Shown piece by piece: positions 35,215 to 44,094 of a stretch of DNA of 64,000 nt. The stretch's first letter is position 1. Every line of letters starts with the position of its first letter. A program made the translations under genes and the position numbers. The notes under the pieces were generated by a model. It searched no databases and was not told the DNA's origin. It was given only the letters and a program-made list of their open reading frames with translations. Source of the DNA: Kutzneria sp. 744 (GTDB lineage: Bacteria; Actinomycetota; Actinomycetes; Mycobacteriales; Pseudonocardiaceae); NCBI RefSeq assembly GCF_000568255.1, contig NZ_KK037166.1:9875002-9939001 (forward strand), in the 5' to 3' direction.

Positions 35215-36075
35215 ATGCGCTTTTCGATCAATCTCCCCAACTTCGGCGACTTCGCCGACGCCCGCACCGTCGCCCGCGTGGCCGTCGAGGCCGAGCAGGC
35301 CGGTTGGGACGGGCTGTTCGTCTGGGATCACCTGGTGCACAACAAGAATCTCCGCCGCGGTGTCCCCTTCGGTGACCCGTGGATGCTGCTCACCGCCGCC
35401 GCCCTGGCCACCACCCGCATCCGCCTCGGCACCCTGGTCACGCCCGTCGCCCGGCGTCGCCCCGAGCAGCTGGCCCGCCAGGTCGCCACCCTCGACTCCC
35501 TCAGCGGTGGCCGGGTCATCTTCGGCGCCGGCCTCGGCGGCCCCATCGAGGACGAGTTCGGCAGCTTCGGCGAACCCACCGATCCCGTCGTCCTGGCCGC
35601 GCGCCTCGACGAGGGCCTCGACCTGCTCGCGCGGTACTGGTCCGGCCACCCCGTCAACCACGACGGGCCGCACTACCAGGTCCGGGACGTCACCCTGCTC
35701 CCCGCCACCGTGCAACAACCCCGCCCTCCGGTCTGGGTCGGCGGCTTCTGGCCCGCCCGCCGCCCTTTCCGCCGCGCCGCCTGCTGGGACGGCGTCGTCC
35801 CCCTGTTCGAAACCGCCCGGCACGGCCAGATCCCGCCCGTCGACCAGGTCCGCGACGTGGTCGCCTACGTCCACGAGCACCGTCCGGACGCGGACGGTCC
35901 CTTCGACGTCGTCCTCGGCGGCGCCACCGATCCCGCCACCGCCGCCGACATCCTCGCCCCCTTGGCCGAGGCCGGCGCCACCTGGTGGGACGAGCGCCAG
36001 CTCCAGACCGGCCCCGACATCGACCGCCTCGAACCGGTCCTCCGCCGCATCAACGCCGGCCCGCCTAAGCCGTGA
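35215..36075 (+). CDS. LLM-class flavin-dependent oxidoreductase
   Basis: A 286-residue luciferase-like protein (MRFSINLPNFGDFADARTVA, DGLFVWDHL, SGGRVIFGAGLGGP, PPVWVGG). Parts such as the F420/FMN-binding GAGLGG loop are clear. It is probably co-transcribed with the TetR gene 12 bp upstream. Sequence and length differ from the first LLM enzyme, so it is not a recent duplicate. It ends 11 bp inside the convergent MFS gene. Substrate unknown. Confidence 0.87.
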   Translation: MRFSINLPNFGDFADARTVARVAVEAEQAGWDGLFVWDHLVHNKNLRRGVPFGDPWMLLTAAALATTRIRLGTLVTPVARRRPEQLARQVATLDSLSGGRVIFGAGLGGPIEDEFGSFGEPTDPVVLAARLDEGLDLLARYWSGHPVNHDGPHYQVRDVTLLPATVQQPRPPVWVGGFWPARRPFRRAACWDGVVPLFETARHGQIPPVDQVRDVVAYVHEHRPDADGPFDVVLGGATDPATAADILAPLAEAGATWWDERQLQTGPDIDRLEPVLRRINAGPPKP

Positions 36076-37249
36076 CGGCCTGACGGCGGCGGGTGCGGGC
36101 GGTGGCGAAGGTGACGACGGCGCAGCAGGCGGCGAGGGTGAGCCAGACGGTGGGGGCGCTGCCGGTGAGAGCGAGGGTCACGCCGATGGAGGGGCCGGCG
36201 AGGTTGCCGATGCCCATCATGGAGTTGACGAGGGCGTTGGCGCGGGTGAGGTCGCGGTCGGGGACGAGGGAGATGAGCCAGGGGTGGAATGAGGCGGAGT
36301 AGGCGCACTCGCCGAGGGCGAAGAGGACGGCGTAGGCGAGTAGACCGGTGAGGCGCAGGGGATACGAGCCGAAAGAGGCGACGGCGGCGCAGAGGTAGCC
36401 GGCGACCCAGAGCAGCATCGCCACGCGGAGGCCGAAGAGCTCGGGGCGCTTCTCCAGCAGGCGGGTGATGAGGGCCTGGCACGAGGCGATCACGCCGACG
36501 TCGACGATGAGCAGCAGGGACACGGTGGACAGGCCCATGGCCATGAGGTTGACGGAGACCAGGGGAGCGGTGGCCTCGAACTGGCTGAGCCCGAAGAGGT
36601 AGACGGCGAGCTGGAAGACGGCGGCGGACAGGGTGATCCGCCACAGCTGGCCGACGGGGGTGGCTGAGGACTCCCGCTCCTCGGCGACGGTGGGCAAGTG
36701 CTTGCGTACGAGCAGAATCGCGATGGTGACGGGCAGCATGCCGACGGCGTTGGCGAGGAACAGATAAGGGATCACGGTGCGGGGCAAGGCGAGTGTGAGC
36801 CCGGCGGCGACGAGTGAGCCCAGGGCGAGGGTGCCGTTCAGCACGGCGTAGCGCCGGGCGAAGACCCGACGGCGTTCCTGGGCGGTCACCAGGGAGTTGA
36901 CGATGGGGATGATGGCGGCGAGGAAGCTGCCCTGACCGACGCCGATGGCCAGCCCGGCGGCGATGACGGCGGGGTAGGAGCCGGCGAGGTAGAGGGCGAA
37001 GTAGCCGACGAACCACAGCAGGGTGCCGAGCACACCGAGGGGCACGCCGCGAAGGCGGAGCACGCCGGTGCTGAGCAGCAGGGCGGTGGCGAGGTTGGCG
37101 CCGCCGGAGCAGGCGTAGAACACCGCCACCCCGGGCGTGCCGACGCTCGGCAGGTCGGACAGGTAGATCGCGGTGTACGGGAACACCAGCCCGAGGCAGA
37201 ACGACGACAGCCCGTGAGTGGCGATGAGGCCATTGACCGGCCTAGGCAC
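36065..37249 (-). CDS. MFS exporter, last gene of the biosynthetic operon
   Basis: The 394-residue, 12-helix-type MFS protein has a short cytoplasmic start (VPRPVNGLIATHGLSSF) and a central loop around RKHLPTVAEERESSA. The GTG start at 37249 overlaps the end of the ATP-grasp gene by 8 bp, so it belongs to the operon. The natural inference is export of the cluster product and self-protection. It lacks close resemblance to the sugar porters elsewhere in the window. Substrate not determinable. Confidence 0.85.
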   Translation of the reverse strand: MPRPVNGLIATHGLSSFCLGLVFPYTAIYLSDLPSVGTPGVAVFYACSGGANLATALLLSTGVLRLRGVPLGVLGTLLWFVGYFALYLAGSYPAVIAAGLAIGVGQGSFLAAIIPIVNSLVTAQERRRVFARRYAVLNGTLALGSLVAAGLTLALPRTVIPYLFLANAVGMLPVTIAILLVRKHLPTVAEERESSATPVGQLWRITLSAAVFQLAVYLFGLSQFEATAPLVSVNLMAMGLSTVSLLLIVDVGVIASCQALITRLLEKRPELFGLRVAMLLWVAGYLCAAVASFGSYPLRLTGLLAYAVLFALGECAYSASFHPWLISLVPDRDLTRANALVNSMMGIGNLAGPSIGVTLALTGSAPTVWLTLAACCAVVTFATARTRRRQAVTA

Positions 37250-38453
37250 GAGTGACCTCGCAGGTGATCAACGCCTCGGCGGCGTCCAGGGCGGCCTGAC
37301 AACAAGTGTTGTCAGAGGTCACGGCGACGAGGGCGGCCAGCCGGGGGATGGCCCCGCGCGGCGGGAGACGCAGCGTGGCGCCGGGCTCGGCCAGGGCGGC
37401 GACGTGCTCGATGCCGGGGACCTCGGCGGCGGCAGCGACATCCACCCGGTGCACCACGGCGTCGAACGGCGGGTACACGAAGCGGACCTCGGCCGAGCGG
37501 GAGTGCGCCGGGGTCAGGTCCGGCACCTGGCCGAGAGACAGCTCGGCCGCGGCGACGACGAGGTCGACGCCGGTGGCGAGGAAGCCGGCGTAGGGGATGA
37601 GGTCCCCGCCGAGTCGGCCGTTGAGCTCGACCAGCCGAGGCCCGGCGGAGGTGAGGCGCAGCTCGGCATGGGTGACGCCGAGTTCGACACCGAGGGCCTG
37701 GTGCGCGCCGACGACGAGATCACGCGCGGCGCGGGCCCAAGGCTCATTTGCCCAGTCCGTCAGCAGGTGCCCGACCTCCTCGAAGTGCGGCGCGAAGCCG
37801 AGTCGCTTGCGAGCGACGTGCACACACTGGACAGCGCCGCCGGACACGACACTGTCGACGCTGATCTCCGGCCCGTCGAGGTACTCCTCGACCAGAACCC
37901 CGTGCCCGGTGGTCAGCGTGGCGAACGCGGCCCCGGCGGCCACGCCGAAGGCCTCCCGCACCTCGTCGACCGACGTGGCGAGGGCGACGCCGACGCTGCC
38001 GGCCAGGGCGCGAGGCTTGACGACAACGGGGAACCCCAGCGAGGAAGCGATGGACACGGCCTCGTCGGCGCTGTGGGCCAGGCCGTGGCGCACGGAGGAC
38101 AACCCGGCGGCCGACAACAGGGACCGGGTCAGGTACTTGTCACGGCAACGGGCGGCGGCCTCGGCCGACATGTGCCGCAGGGACAGCTTCTCGGCGGCCC
38201 GGGCGGTGCTCTCCAGCACGGTCTCGTCCCAGGTGAGCACCCCGGAGTCGGGCCGGGCCAACGCCCGCAGCCCCTCGACCACGGCGGCGTCGTCGGCGAA
38301 GTCGACGACTCGCCAGGAGTCGAGGTAGAGGCTCTGCCACGTGGGCTCGGCCGGCAGCAGGGCGGACAGCCGGTACCGCCGCGCCAGCGAGGCGAACGCG
38401 TACTCGCGGTAGGGCCGGCCGCCGCTGCCGACGACGATCACGTGCGGACTCAT
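37242..38453 (-). CDS. ATP-grasp carboxylate-amine ligase (second in operon)
   Basis: A 403-residue ATP-grasp enzyme. The N-terminal domain begins VIVVGSGGRPYREYAF. The ATP-grasp core holds LGFPVVVKPRALAGSVGV (nucleotide-binding Lys and loop), VEEYLDGPEISVDSVV, and the Mg-binding end HAELRLTSAGPRLVELNGRLGGD, where Glu and Asn are metal ligands. The family forms amide bonds through acyl phosphates, as in dipeptide and pseudo-peptide antibiotics. The start overlaps the reductase stop (ATGA). Near the C-terminus the reading SDNTCCQ is created by an exact iterated palindrome. Substrates unknown. Confidence 0.85.
   Translation of the reverse strand: MSPHVIVVGSGGRPYREYAFASLARRYRLSALLPAEPTWQSLYLDSWRVVDFADDAAVVEGLRALARPDSGVLTWDETVLESTARAAEKLSLRHMSAEAAARCRDKYLTRSLLSAAGLSSVRHGLAHSADEAVSIASSLGFPVVVKPRALAGSVGVALATSVDEVREAFGVAAGAAFATLTTGHGVLVEEYLDGPEISVDSVVSGGAVQCVHVARKRLGFAPHFEEVGHLLTDWANEPWARAARDLVVGAHQALGVELGVTHAELRLTSAGPRLVELNGRLGGDLIPYAGFLATGVDLVVAAAELSLGQVPDLTPAHSRSAEVRFVYPPFDAVVHRVDVAAAAEVPGIEHVAALAEPGATLRLPPRGAIPRLAALVAVTSDNTCCQAALDAAEALITCEVTRA
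37298..37313. repeat. Iterated palindrome, exact copy (GACAACAAGTGTTGTC)
   Basis: The arms extend to 9 bp (CTGACAACA / TGTTGTCAG). It lies in the ATP-grasp gene and imposes ACT TGT TGT codons and two adjacent cysteines near the C-terminus. Confidence 0.75.
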
Positions 38454-39025
38454 CCGACGGCCTTGGCGCGCAACGGTTCCAGCGCCTCGGCGACGCTGTG
38501 CAGCTCGTCCAGCATGCCCTCGGCCGAGGCGGACATGGCGTCGGTGCCGGTGAAGGCGCCGTCGCCGTCGATGTGCTGGCCGATGAAGTGGATGGCCACG
38601 CACTCGGGCACCGGCACCATCTTCAGCGTGGTGACGACCTGCTTGGTCATCTGCGCGGCCCGCAGGCCGGCCGAGGTGTTGCCGTAGCTGACGATGCCGA
38701 CCGGCTTGTACTGCCACTCGAAGTACAGGTAGTCGATGGCGTTCTTCAGCGCCGCGTTGATGGAGTAGTTGTACTCGGGGGCGACGAACACGAAGGCGTC
38801 GGCGGCGTCCACCGAGGCGCTCCAGTCCTTGGTGTGCTGCTTGGTGTAGTTGCGCTCGGACGGGTGGTTGGGCTCGTCCAGCAGCGGCAGGCCGATCTCG
38901 GCCAGGTCGACCAGTCGCACCTCGAACCGGCCGTGCTTCTCGGCGATCTTCGTGAACCACTCGGCCACCGCCGGGCCGGAGCGGCCGGGGCGGGTGCTGG
39001 CGATGATCACGTGCAGGCGGGGCAT
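38450..39025 (-). CDS. NAD(P)H-dependent FMN reductase (flavodoxin-like)
   Basis: A 191-residue flavodoxin-fold reductase: STRPGRSG at residues 10-17 binds the FMN phosphate, APEYNYSINAALKNAIDYL is the conserved active-site segment, and SYGNTSAGLRAA follows. It could supply reduced FMN or reduce a quinone-type intermediate of the pathway. The spacing to the PPOX gene upstream is 27 bp and the stop overlaps the next ATG, so it is within the operon. Confidence 0.9.
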   Translation of the reverse strand: MPRLHVIIASTRPGRSGPAVAEWFTKIAEKHGRFEVRLVDLAEIGLPLLDEPNHPSERNYTKQHTKDWSASVDAADAFVFVAPEYNYSINAALKNAIDYLYFEWQYKPVGIVSYGNTSAGLRAAQMTKQVVTTLKMVPVPECVAIHFIGQHIDGDGAFTGTDAMSASAEGMLDELHSVAEALEPLRAKAVG

Positions 39026-39052
39026 CTCGGAAAGCCTTTCGGGTGAAGGGGT

Positions 39053-39472
39053 TCAGGCCGGCAGGTAGCCGTAGGCGTGGTCGATGCGGAAGCGGACGAC
39101 GAGGCGGCGGTCGGCGACCATGGCCCGCCGGTAGTCGTCCCAGTCGGGGTGCTCGCCCTGCACGCCGCGGAACACCTCGATGAGCTCCTCGACGGCCTTG
39201 TCGTGCGGGTCGGCGGCCACGGCCGACAGCTCGGCCACGCCCTCGAACACCGCGTAGGCGGAGCCTTCGGGCAGCGCGACGTGCAGGCTCACCCGGGGGT
39301 CCCGACGCAGGTTGGCGATCTTGGCGCGGTCGTCGGTGGTGGACAGGCGCACCATGCGCTCCGTGGCGTCGTAGTCGAAGTCCACATTGGACAGCTGGGG
39401 GCGCCCGTCGCGTTTGATGGTCACCAGCGCGCCGCGGCGGCGGGTGTCGAGCAGGGAGAGGTAGTCCGGCAT
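39053..39472 (-). CDS. PPOX-class (pyridoxamine-oxidase-fold) F420/FMN-dependent protein
   Basis: A 139-residue split-barrel protein (RRRGALVTIKRDGRPQLSNV, STTDDRAKIANLRRDPRVSL) matching the small actinobacterial PPOX-class F420-dependent reductases. Deazaflavin or flavin binding is expected; it could reduce a double bond in the pathway product. A TGGGTGGG stretch precedes the ATG at 39472. An 86-bp gap separates it from the cyclase gene; an internal promoter is possible there, but none was recognised. Confidence 0.85.
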   Translation of the reverse strand: MPDYLSLLDTRRRGALVTIKRDGRPQLSNVDFDYDATERMVRLSTTDDRAKIANLRRDPRVSLHVALPEGSAYAVFEGVAELSAVAADPHDKAVEELIEVFRGVQGEHPDWDDYRRAMVADRRLVVRFRIDHAYGYLPA

Positions 39473-39558
39473 GGGTGGGTCCCTTCGGTCACGTGAATTC
39501 CAGTATCGGGAAGTGCGCCGGCCGTTCCCGGCGGACTTGACGTTGTACGGACCGGATC

Positions 39559-40323
39559 TCACGGACGGGTGACGAGGGCGAGCACCCTGGTCGGGCTGCC
39601 GGAGCCGCCGACGATCGGCAGCGGCGACGTGATGACCACAGCGCCGGTCGGCGGCAGCAGCGCGAGATTGCGCAGCTGCGTCAGGCCGTACTTGCCGGCC
39701 CCGTGCAGGAACCAGTGGCACGGGAACGGCTGCTCGAACTCGTCGGCCAGCCCGGCGTCGGTGCCGACGGTCTCCACGCCGAGGCCGATCACCGGCGTCT
39801 CCGACGCCAACCACTGCGCGCAGTCCTCCGACACGCCCGGGGTGTGCCGGCCGTTGATGAACGCCTTGGCGTCGCCGCCACGGGCGTCCCACCCGGTCCG
39901 GTACAGCAGCCAGCCGCCGTCGGGCAGCGGGCCGTGTTCGTTGATCCACGCCTCGACGTGTTCCCGGCGCAGCCGGAAGTCCGGGTCTTGGGCCACCTCG
40001 TGCGACAGGTCGATCACCGCCGCCGGCGCGACCAGCCGGCCCGGCGGAACCTGCGAGACGTCCTGGGTGCCCTTGCCGGACAGCCAGTGCGACGGCGCGT
40101 CGAAGTGGGTGCCGGTGTGCTCGGACAGCCGGATGTTGTTCCAGTGCACGGTCGGCCCGGCGGCGTCGAACTCGCTGATCACCTCGCGGGAGAACGGCCA
40201 TGGCTGGCCGCGGTCGGCCGGCAGGTCGATGATCGGCGTGTCCTCGGACAGCGGCGCGGTCAGGTCGATCACCTCGACCGCACCGGTGTTCAAGGCGGTC
40301 AACAGGTCGGCGAGCACGGTCAT
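39559..40323 (-). CDS. Kynurenine formamidase-like cyclase
   Basis: A 254-residue metal-dependent hydrolase of the cyclase/KynB fold. HTGTHFDAPSHW (from about residue 69) is the family's metal-binding H-x-G-T-H-x-D motif. In context it should hydrolyse N-formylkynurenine to kynurenine, the second step after tryptophan dioxygenase. The family also contains isatin hydrolases and unrelated cyclases, so the substrate is inferred from neighbours. The ATG overlaps the stop of the aminotransferase (ATGA). Length is slightly above the bacterial KynB norm. Confidence 0.8.
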   Translation of the reverse strand: MTVLADLLTALNTGAVEVIDLTAPLSEDTPIIDLPADRGQPWPFSREVISEFDAAGPTVHWNNIRLSEHTGTHFDAPSHWLSGKGTQDVSQVPPGRLVAPAAVIDLSHEVAQDPDFRLRREHVEAWINEHGPLPDGGWLLYRTGWDARGGDAKAFINGRHTPGVSEDCAQWLASETPVIGLGVETVGTDAGLADEFEQPFPCHWFLHGAGKYGLTQLRNLALLPPTGAVVITSPLPIVGGSGSPTRVLALVTRP

Positions 40324-41255
40324 GCCGACACCTCCTGTCGGGCGGGCACGAGCGTGCTCCACTCGGGATGGTCGCTGCGGCCGCGGGCGACGTCGTCGTA
40401 GTGGTTCTGCAACAGGGCGGTGATCGGGCCGCGTCGGCCGCTGCCCACGGGGGTTCGGTCGACGCTGGTGACGGGCAGCAGTTCGGCCAGCGTGCCGCAG
40501 AGGAAGAGCTCGTCGGCCACGTACAGCTCGGTGCGGTCGATCTCGCGGCGGTGCAAGGAAAGTCCAAGCCTCTCCTCGGCCAGGCGGGCCACGGTGTCGA
40601 CGGTGATGCCCTCCAGAACGCCGCTGGTGCCCGGCGGCGTGACGAGCTCGCCGTCGCGGACCATCACCACGCATGCGCCCGGAGCCTCGGCCACGGTGCC
40701 ACGCTGGTTCAGCAGCAGCGTCGTGTCGTAACCATTGCGCACGGCTTCGTGCTGGGCCAGCCGGCTGTTGTGGTAGTTGGCGCCGGTCTTGATCCGTGGC
40801 GGCATGGAGTCGTCGCTGATCCGCCGCCACGACGCGATGCTCGCAGCGGCACCGACTTCGTGCTTGGGGGAGCGCGGCATCGGCAGTGCGGTGATGTGCA
40901 CGCCGGTGGACGTGGTGTACGCCAACGGGTCGAAGTTCGGGCCCTGGTCGAAGTAGGCCACCACGCAGAGATGCGTGTCGACCGTGAGGTCGTTGGCCCG
41001 CACCAGGTCCAGGCATGCCCGCTTGAGCTCGGCGTCGCTGTGGGCGATCCCCATGTGCAGGCTCTTCATCGAGCGCCGCAGCCGGGCCAGGTGATCGTCC
41101 AGGCGGAACGCCCGCATGGCGCCGTCATCGGCGTAGGCCCGGACGCCCTCGAAGACGTTGGCGCCCCAGAAGGCGCCCTGGCTGCGGGCGTGCACGACGC
41201 ACTCGTCCCACCGGACCAGACGGCCGTTCTGCCAGGCGTAATCGGGGGCGGTCAT
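40320..41255 (-). CDS. Class IV (fold IV) aminotransferase, BCAT-like
   Basis: A 311-residue fold-type IV PLP enzyme. Early motifs GAFWGANVFEGVRAY and HLARLRRSMKSLHM match the branched-chain aminotransferase group. The PLP lysine is K156 in RIKTGANYHNS. LNQRGTVAEAPGACVVMV and GVLEGITVDTV are the phosphate-binding and substrate segments. It may transaminate a branched-chain or aryl 2-oxo acid. In this operon, deamination of (hydroxy)kynurenine to a quinoline acid is an attractive but unproven role. It overlaps both neighbours by 4 bp. Confidence 0.85.
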   Translation of the reverse strand: MTAPDYAWQNGRLVRWDECVVHARSQGAFWGANVFEGVRAYADDGAMRAFRLDDHLARLRRSMKSLHMGIAHSDAELKRACLDLVRANDLTVDTHLCVVAYFDQGPNFDPLAYTTSTGVHITALPMPRSPKHEVGAAASIASWRRISDDSMPPRIKTGANYHNSRLAQHEAVRNGYDTTLLLNQRGTVAEAPGACVVMVRDGELVTPPGTSGVLEGITVDTVARLAEERLGLSLHRREIDRTELYVADELFLCGTLAELLPVTSVDRTPVGSGRRGPITALLQNHYDDVARGRSDHPEWSTLVPARQEVSA

Positions 41256-42847
41256 GCGGGGGATCCCTTCACGAGTGTGCGGTCGACGCCGGCGGAGAAT
41301 CGTAGGGCCGCGGCGAAATCCTCGCCCTTGGTGCCACGGGCGGCGAGATGTCCATCCGGTCGTGCGACCCACCAGGTGCCGCCGACCGTGCCGTATCGGG
41401 CGAGCGCGGCGGCGTCGGACGATCGAACGACCCGCGCGTCGGCGGGAACGCCATCCGTCGGTGCGCCCTCGGGCATCACCACGACCAGGTCACACGAGCT
41501 GGAACGGGCCTGCTGCAACAACTCGGCGGCGCGACGGCCGGTGGTGGCGAAGCACAGTGCGACAAAGCGGTGCCCGAGCAGCCGCCGCAGCCGCAACGGC
41601 TCCTCGACGATCGGCAGGTCCGGCGCGAACGACCCCAGCAGGGAGTCGTCGGACGGCTGCACGATGGGCGAGCAGGTGTAGACGTACGGCTCGGCCATGC
41701 GCCCGCTGTTGACGTGCTTCTGGGCCAGCCCGAGCGAATGCGACAGTCCCAGCAACGCGGCCCGGGCCCAGCGGCGAAGGCGGTTGGGCGGCACCATGAA
41801 CCGAATGGTGGCCTCGGTGACCCGCAGGTTCTCGCGAGCCGCCGCGTACCGCTCGACGTGGTAGGACTCCAGCAACTCCTCGCCGGCTTCTCCATTGTGG
41901 ATGGACGCGAGCTTCCAGGCCAGGTTGTCGGCGTCCTGGATGCCGCTGTTCATGCCACGGGAACCGTACGGGGGCAGGGAATGCGCGGCGTCGCCGGCGA
42001 ACAGCACCCGCCCGACCCGCAGGCGCGCCACGACCCGCTGGTGGAACCGGTAGGTGCTGACCCAGTCGATCTCGTACGGGATGTCGCCGATCACCGCGCG
42101 TACCCGCTGGTCGAAGCGGCCGTCGAGGCGCTCGGCCACGATGTCGGCGTCCGGCGGCAACTGCCAGTCGATGCGCCAGATGTCGTTGGGCTGTGGGTGC
42201 ATCACCAGCTGCCGGCCGGGATTGAAGGACGGGTCGTAGTGGAAGTGCCGTTCCTTGGCCAGCGGCAGTTTCGCCTTGATGTCGGTGATGAGGAACCGGT
42301 CCTTGTGCGTGTAGCCGGTCCAGTCCACCTGCATCAACTCACGCATCTTGCTGCGCACGCCGTCGGCCGCGACGAGGTGGGCGAACCGCAGATCCCGCTC
42401 GCCGTCAGGGGTGTCGACCCGTACGGTCACGCCGTCTGAGTCCTGTGCCACCTCGACAACCTCGTGGCCCCAACGCAGATCGCACAGCGGGTTGGCCTCG
42501 GCCGCCTCGACCAACACCTGCTCGATGCGGTGCTGCGAGATGTTCACGAACGGGCCGAACCCGAGGCCGCGCGGGTACTCGGCGGAGCGGATGACCCGGT
42601 TGCGCACGTAGGTGTGCGCCACGGTCCACGTCACGCCTTCGTCCCGAATCGTTTCGGCACAACCGAACTTGTCCAGGATCTCCAGCACGTCGCCCTGGAT
42701 CAGGCAGGCCTTGGAGCCCTGCTTGAGCAGCTCGGGCCTGGCCTCCAGCAGCACGGTCGGCACTCCGAACCGGGCCAGCCGCAGCGCCGCGACCAGGCCG
42801 ACCGGGCCGGCCCCGACGATGCCGACGGGTGCGTCGAAATCAGTCAT
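41252..42847 (-). CDS. FAD-dependent aromatic hydroxylase
   Basis: The 531-residue group A flavoprotein monooxygenase has the dinucleotide motif VGIVGAGPVGLVAALRLA at residues 8-25, the DG motif AADGVRSKMRE near 160, and GDAAHSLPPYGSRGMNSGIQ near 285, which binds the FAD ribityl/phosphate. A C-terminal thioredoxin-like region follows, as in MhpA-type hydroxylases. In context it may hydroxylate kynurenine, anthranilate or a quinoline. It is longer than classical kynurenine 3-monooxygenase and closer in layout to phenol/phenylpropionate hydroxylases. Confidence 0.88.
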   Translation of the reverse strand: MTDFDAPVGIVGAGPVGLVAALRLARFGVPTVLLEARPELLKQGSKACLIQGDVLEILDKFGCAETIRDEGVTWTVAHTYVRNRVIRSAEYPRGLGFGPFVNISQHRIEQVLVEAAEANPLCDLRWGHEVVEVAQDSDGVTVRVDTPDGERDLRFAHLVAADGVRSKMRELMQVDWTGYTHKDRFLITDIKAKLPLAKERHFHYDPSFNPGRQLVMHPQPNDIWRIDWQLPPDADIVAERLDGRFDQRVRAVIGDIPYEIDWVSTYRFHQRVVARLRVGRVLFAGDAAHSLPPYGSRGMNSGIQDADNLAWKLASIHNGEAGEELLESYHVERYAAARENLRVTEATIRFMVPPNRLRRWARAALLGLSHSLGLAQKHVNSGRMAEPYVYTCSPIVQPSDDSLLGSFAPDLPIVEEPLRLRRLLGHRFVALCFATTGRRAAELLQQARSSSCDLVVVMPEGAPTDGVPADARVVRSSDAAALARYGTVGGTWWVARPDGHLAARGTKGEDFAAALRFSAGVDRTLVKGSPA

Positions 42848-44094
42848 CGGGTCCTCGCAGTCTCGTCGGTCTCCTCGTCGGCCACGTCAACGGCGTGGAA
42901 CACCGGAACGGTCCGCACGGCCTTCAGATACGGCGTGCCCTCGGTGTATCCGGTGCCGGACGCCTCGCCGAGCATGCGCACAGCCAGCCGGTAGTGGGTG
43001 TTACGCCATCGCATCAGCGCGCGGGCGAATCTCTTCATGCCCTCGGCGATCCGTTCGCGGTCCTCCTTGCTGACGCCGGAATCGCACAGCTCACGGAAGG
43101 AACAGTCCAAAGTGTCCTGTCCGGCCAGCACGCGCTCTCGTACGTCCGGCGCGGAGTGGAAGGCGGCCGAATCGACGCGGTCGGGGTCGGGCACCCGGCA
43201 CAGCGACTCGACGAGCTTGTAGTTGCGGGACTGGATCGCGCTCGCGCCTTCGGTGAACTCGCGGAAGGTGCGGAACGACTCGACCTGCATGGTGGCCAGC
43301 ATGGAAAACAGCGGCGCGGATTCCCGCAGCGCGTTCTCGGCGGTGGCCAGGAAGTGCGCGGCCCGATCGATCTCGCGGTCGGCCAGCGCGGCCGTCACGC
43401 CGCGAAGCAGCACGGCCAGCAGGGAGAACGTCGTCTCGAACGTCTGGAGCACACGCAGGAACAGGTACTCGTCGTGCGCGGTGTAGACCGGCAGCACGCT
43501 GAGCTCCTGCGCCCGTTCCTCACTGAACGACATGTCCGCCTGCACGACGGAACACGCCTGCCGCGCCAGCTCCAGCGGCTCGGTGGCGGTGAGGCCGCCG
43601 TCGAGGGACATCCGGGCCAGCACGGGTCGGATCACGCGCAGGCCGTGCTTGCAGCGCTTGACGACCAGGTCCGGATCGGGCCGCATCTCCGGCAGCAGCG
43701 CGGTCGCGCCCTCGGAGGCGGCGACCTCGAACGCCAACGCGTCGGCCACCAGCTGCGCGATCAGTCGGTCGCACCGTGAACGGGCGAACGGCGCCTGCTC
43801 CACCGGGTCGTCCACAGTGGGCAGTTGCAGCAGTGCGAGGGCGAGGTAGGTCGGGTAGTCGTAGCGCTGGTCCGGCTTGTCCAGCGCGGTGTCCAGAAAG
43901 GACGCAAGGGTCTGGATGTGTTCCCAGGGGCCGTGCATGGACGGCAGCCGGTCGCGGACCTCGGCCAGCAGGGACAGCAGCTCGGGGCGCACGAAGTGCT
44001 TGCCGACACGGCGGTAGTGGCCGACGACGGCGGCGTACGGGAACTTCTTGGGGTCGGATTCGTGGAGCCAGGTGCGTAACTCAGCCGTGGACAT
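42844..44094 (-). CDS. Large divergent protein of the tryptophan 2,3-dioxygenase superfamily
   Basis: This 416-residue all-helical protein is well above the usual 250-300 residues. Tell-tale segments are SFRTFREFTEGASAIQSRNY, the counterpart of the SGFQS substrate loop, and RWRNTHYRLAVRMLG followed by SGTGYTEGTPYL, the counterpart of the heme-ligand helix and GTGGS loop; the His in THY is the likely heme ligand. It probably binds heme and oxygenates an indole or tryptophan-derived substrate. A second, shorter dioxygenase gene is in the same operon, so this one may act on a different intermediate. Assignment is by motif only. Confidence 0.65.
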   Translation of the reverse strand: MSTAELRTWLHESDPKKFPYAAVVGHYRRVGKHFVRPELLSLLAEVRDRLPSMHGPWEHIQTLASFLDTALDKPDQRYDYPTYLALALLQLPTVDDPVEQAPFARSRCDRLIAQLVADALAFEVAASEGATALLPEMRPDPDLVVKRCKHGLRVIRPVLARMSLDGGLTATEPLELARQACSVVQADMSFSEERAQELSVLPVYTAHDEYLFLRVLQTFETTFSLLAVLLRGVTAALADREIDRAAHFLATAENALRESAPLFSMLATMQVESFRTFREFTEGASAIQSRNYKLVESLCRVPDPDRVDSAAFHSAPDVRERVLAGQDTLDCSFRELCDSGVSKEDRERIAEGMKRFARALMRWRNTHYRLAVRMLGEASGTGYTEGTPYLKAVRTVPVFHAVDVADEETDETARTR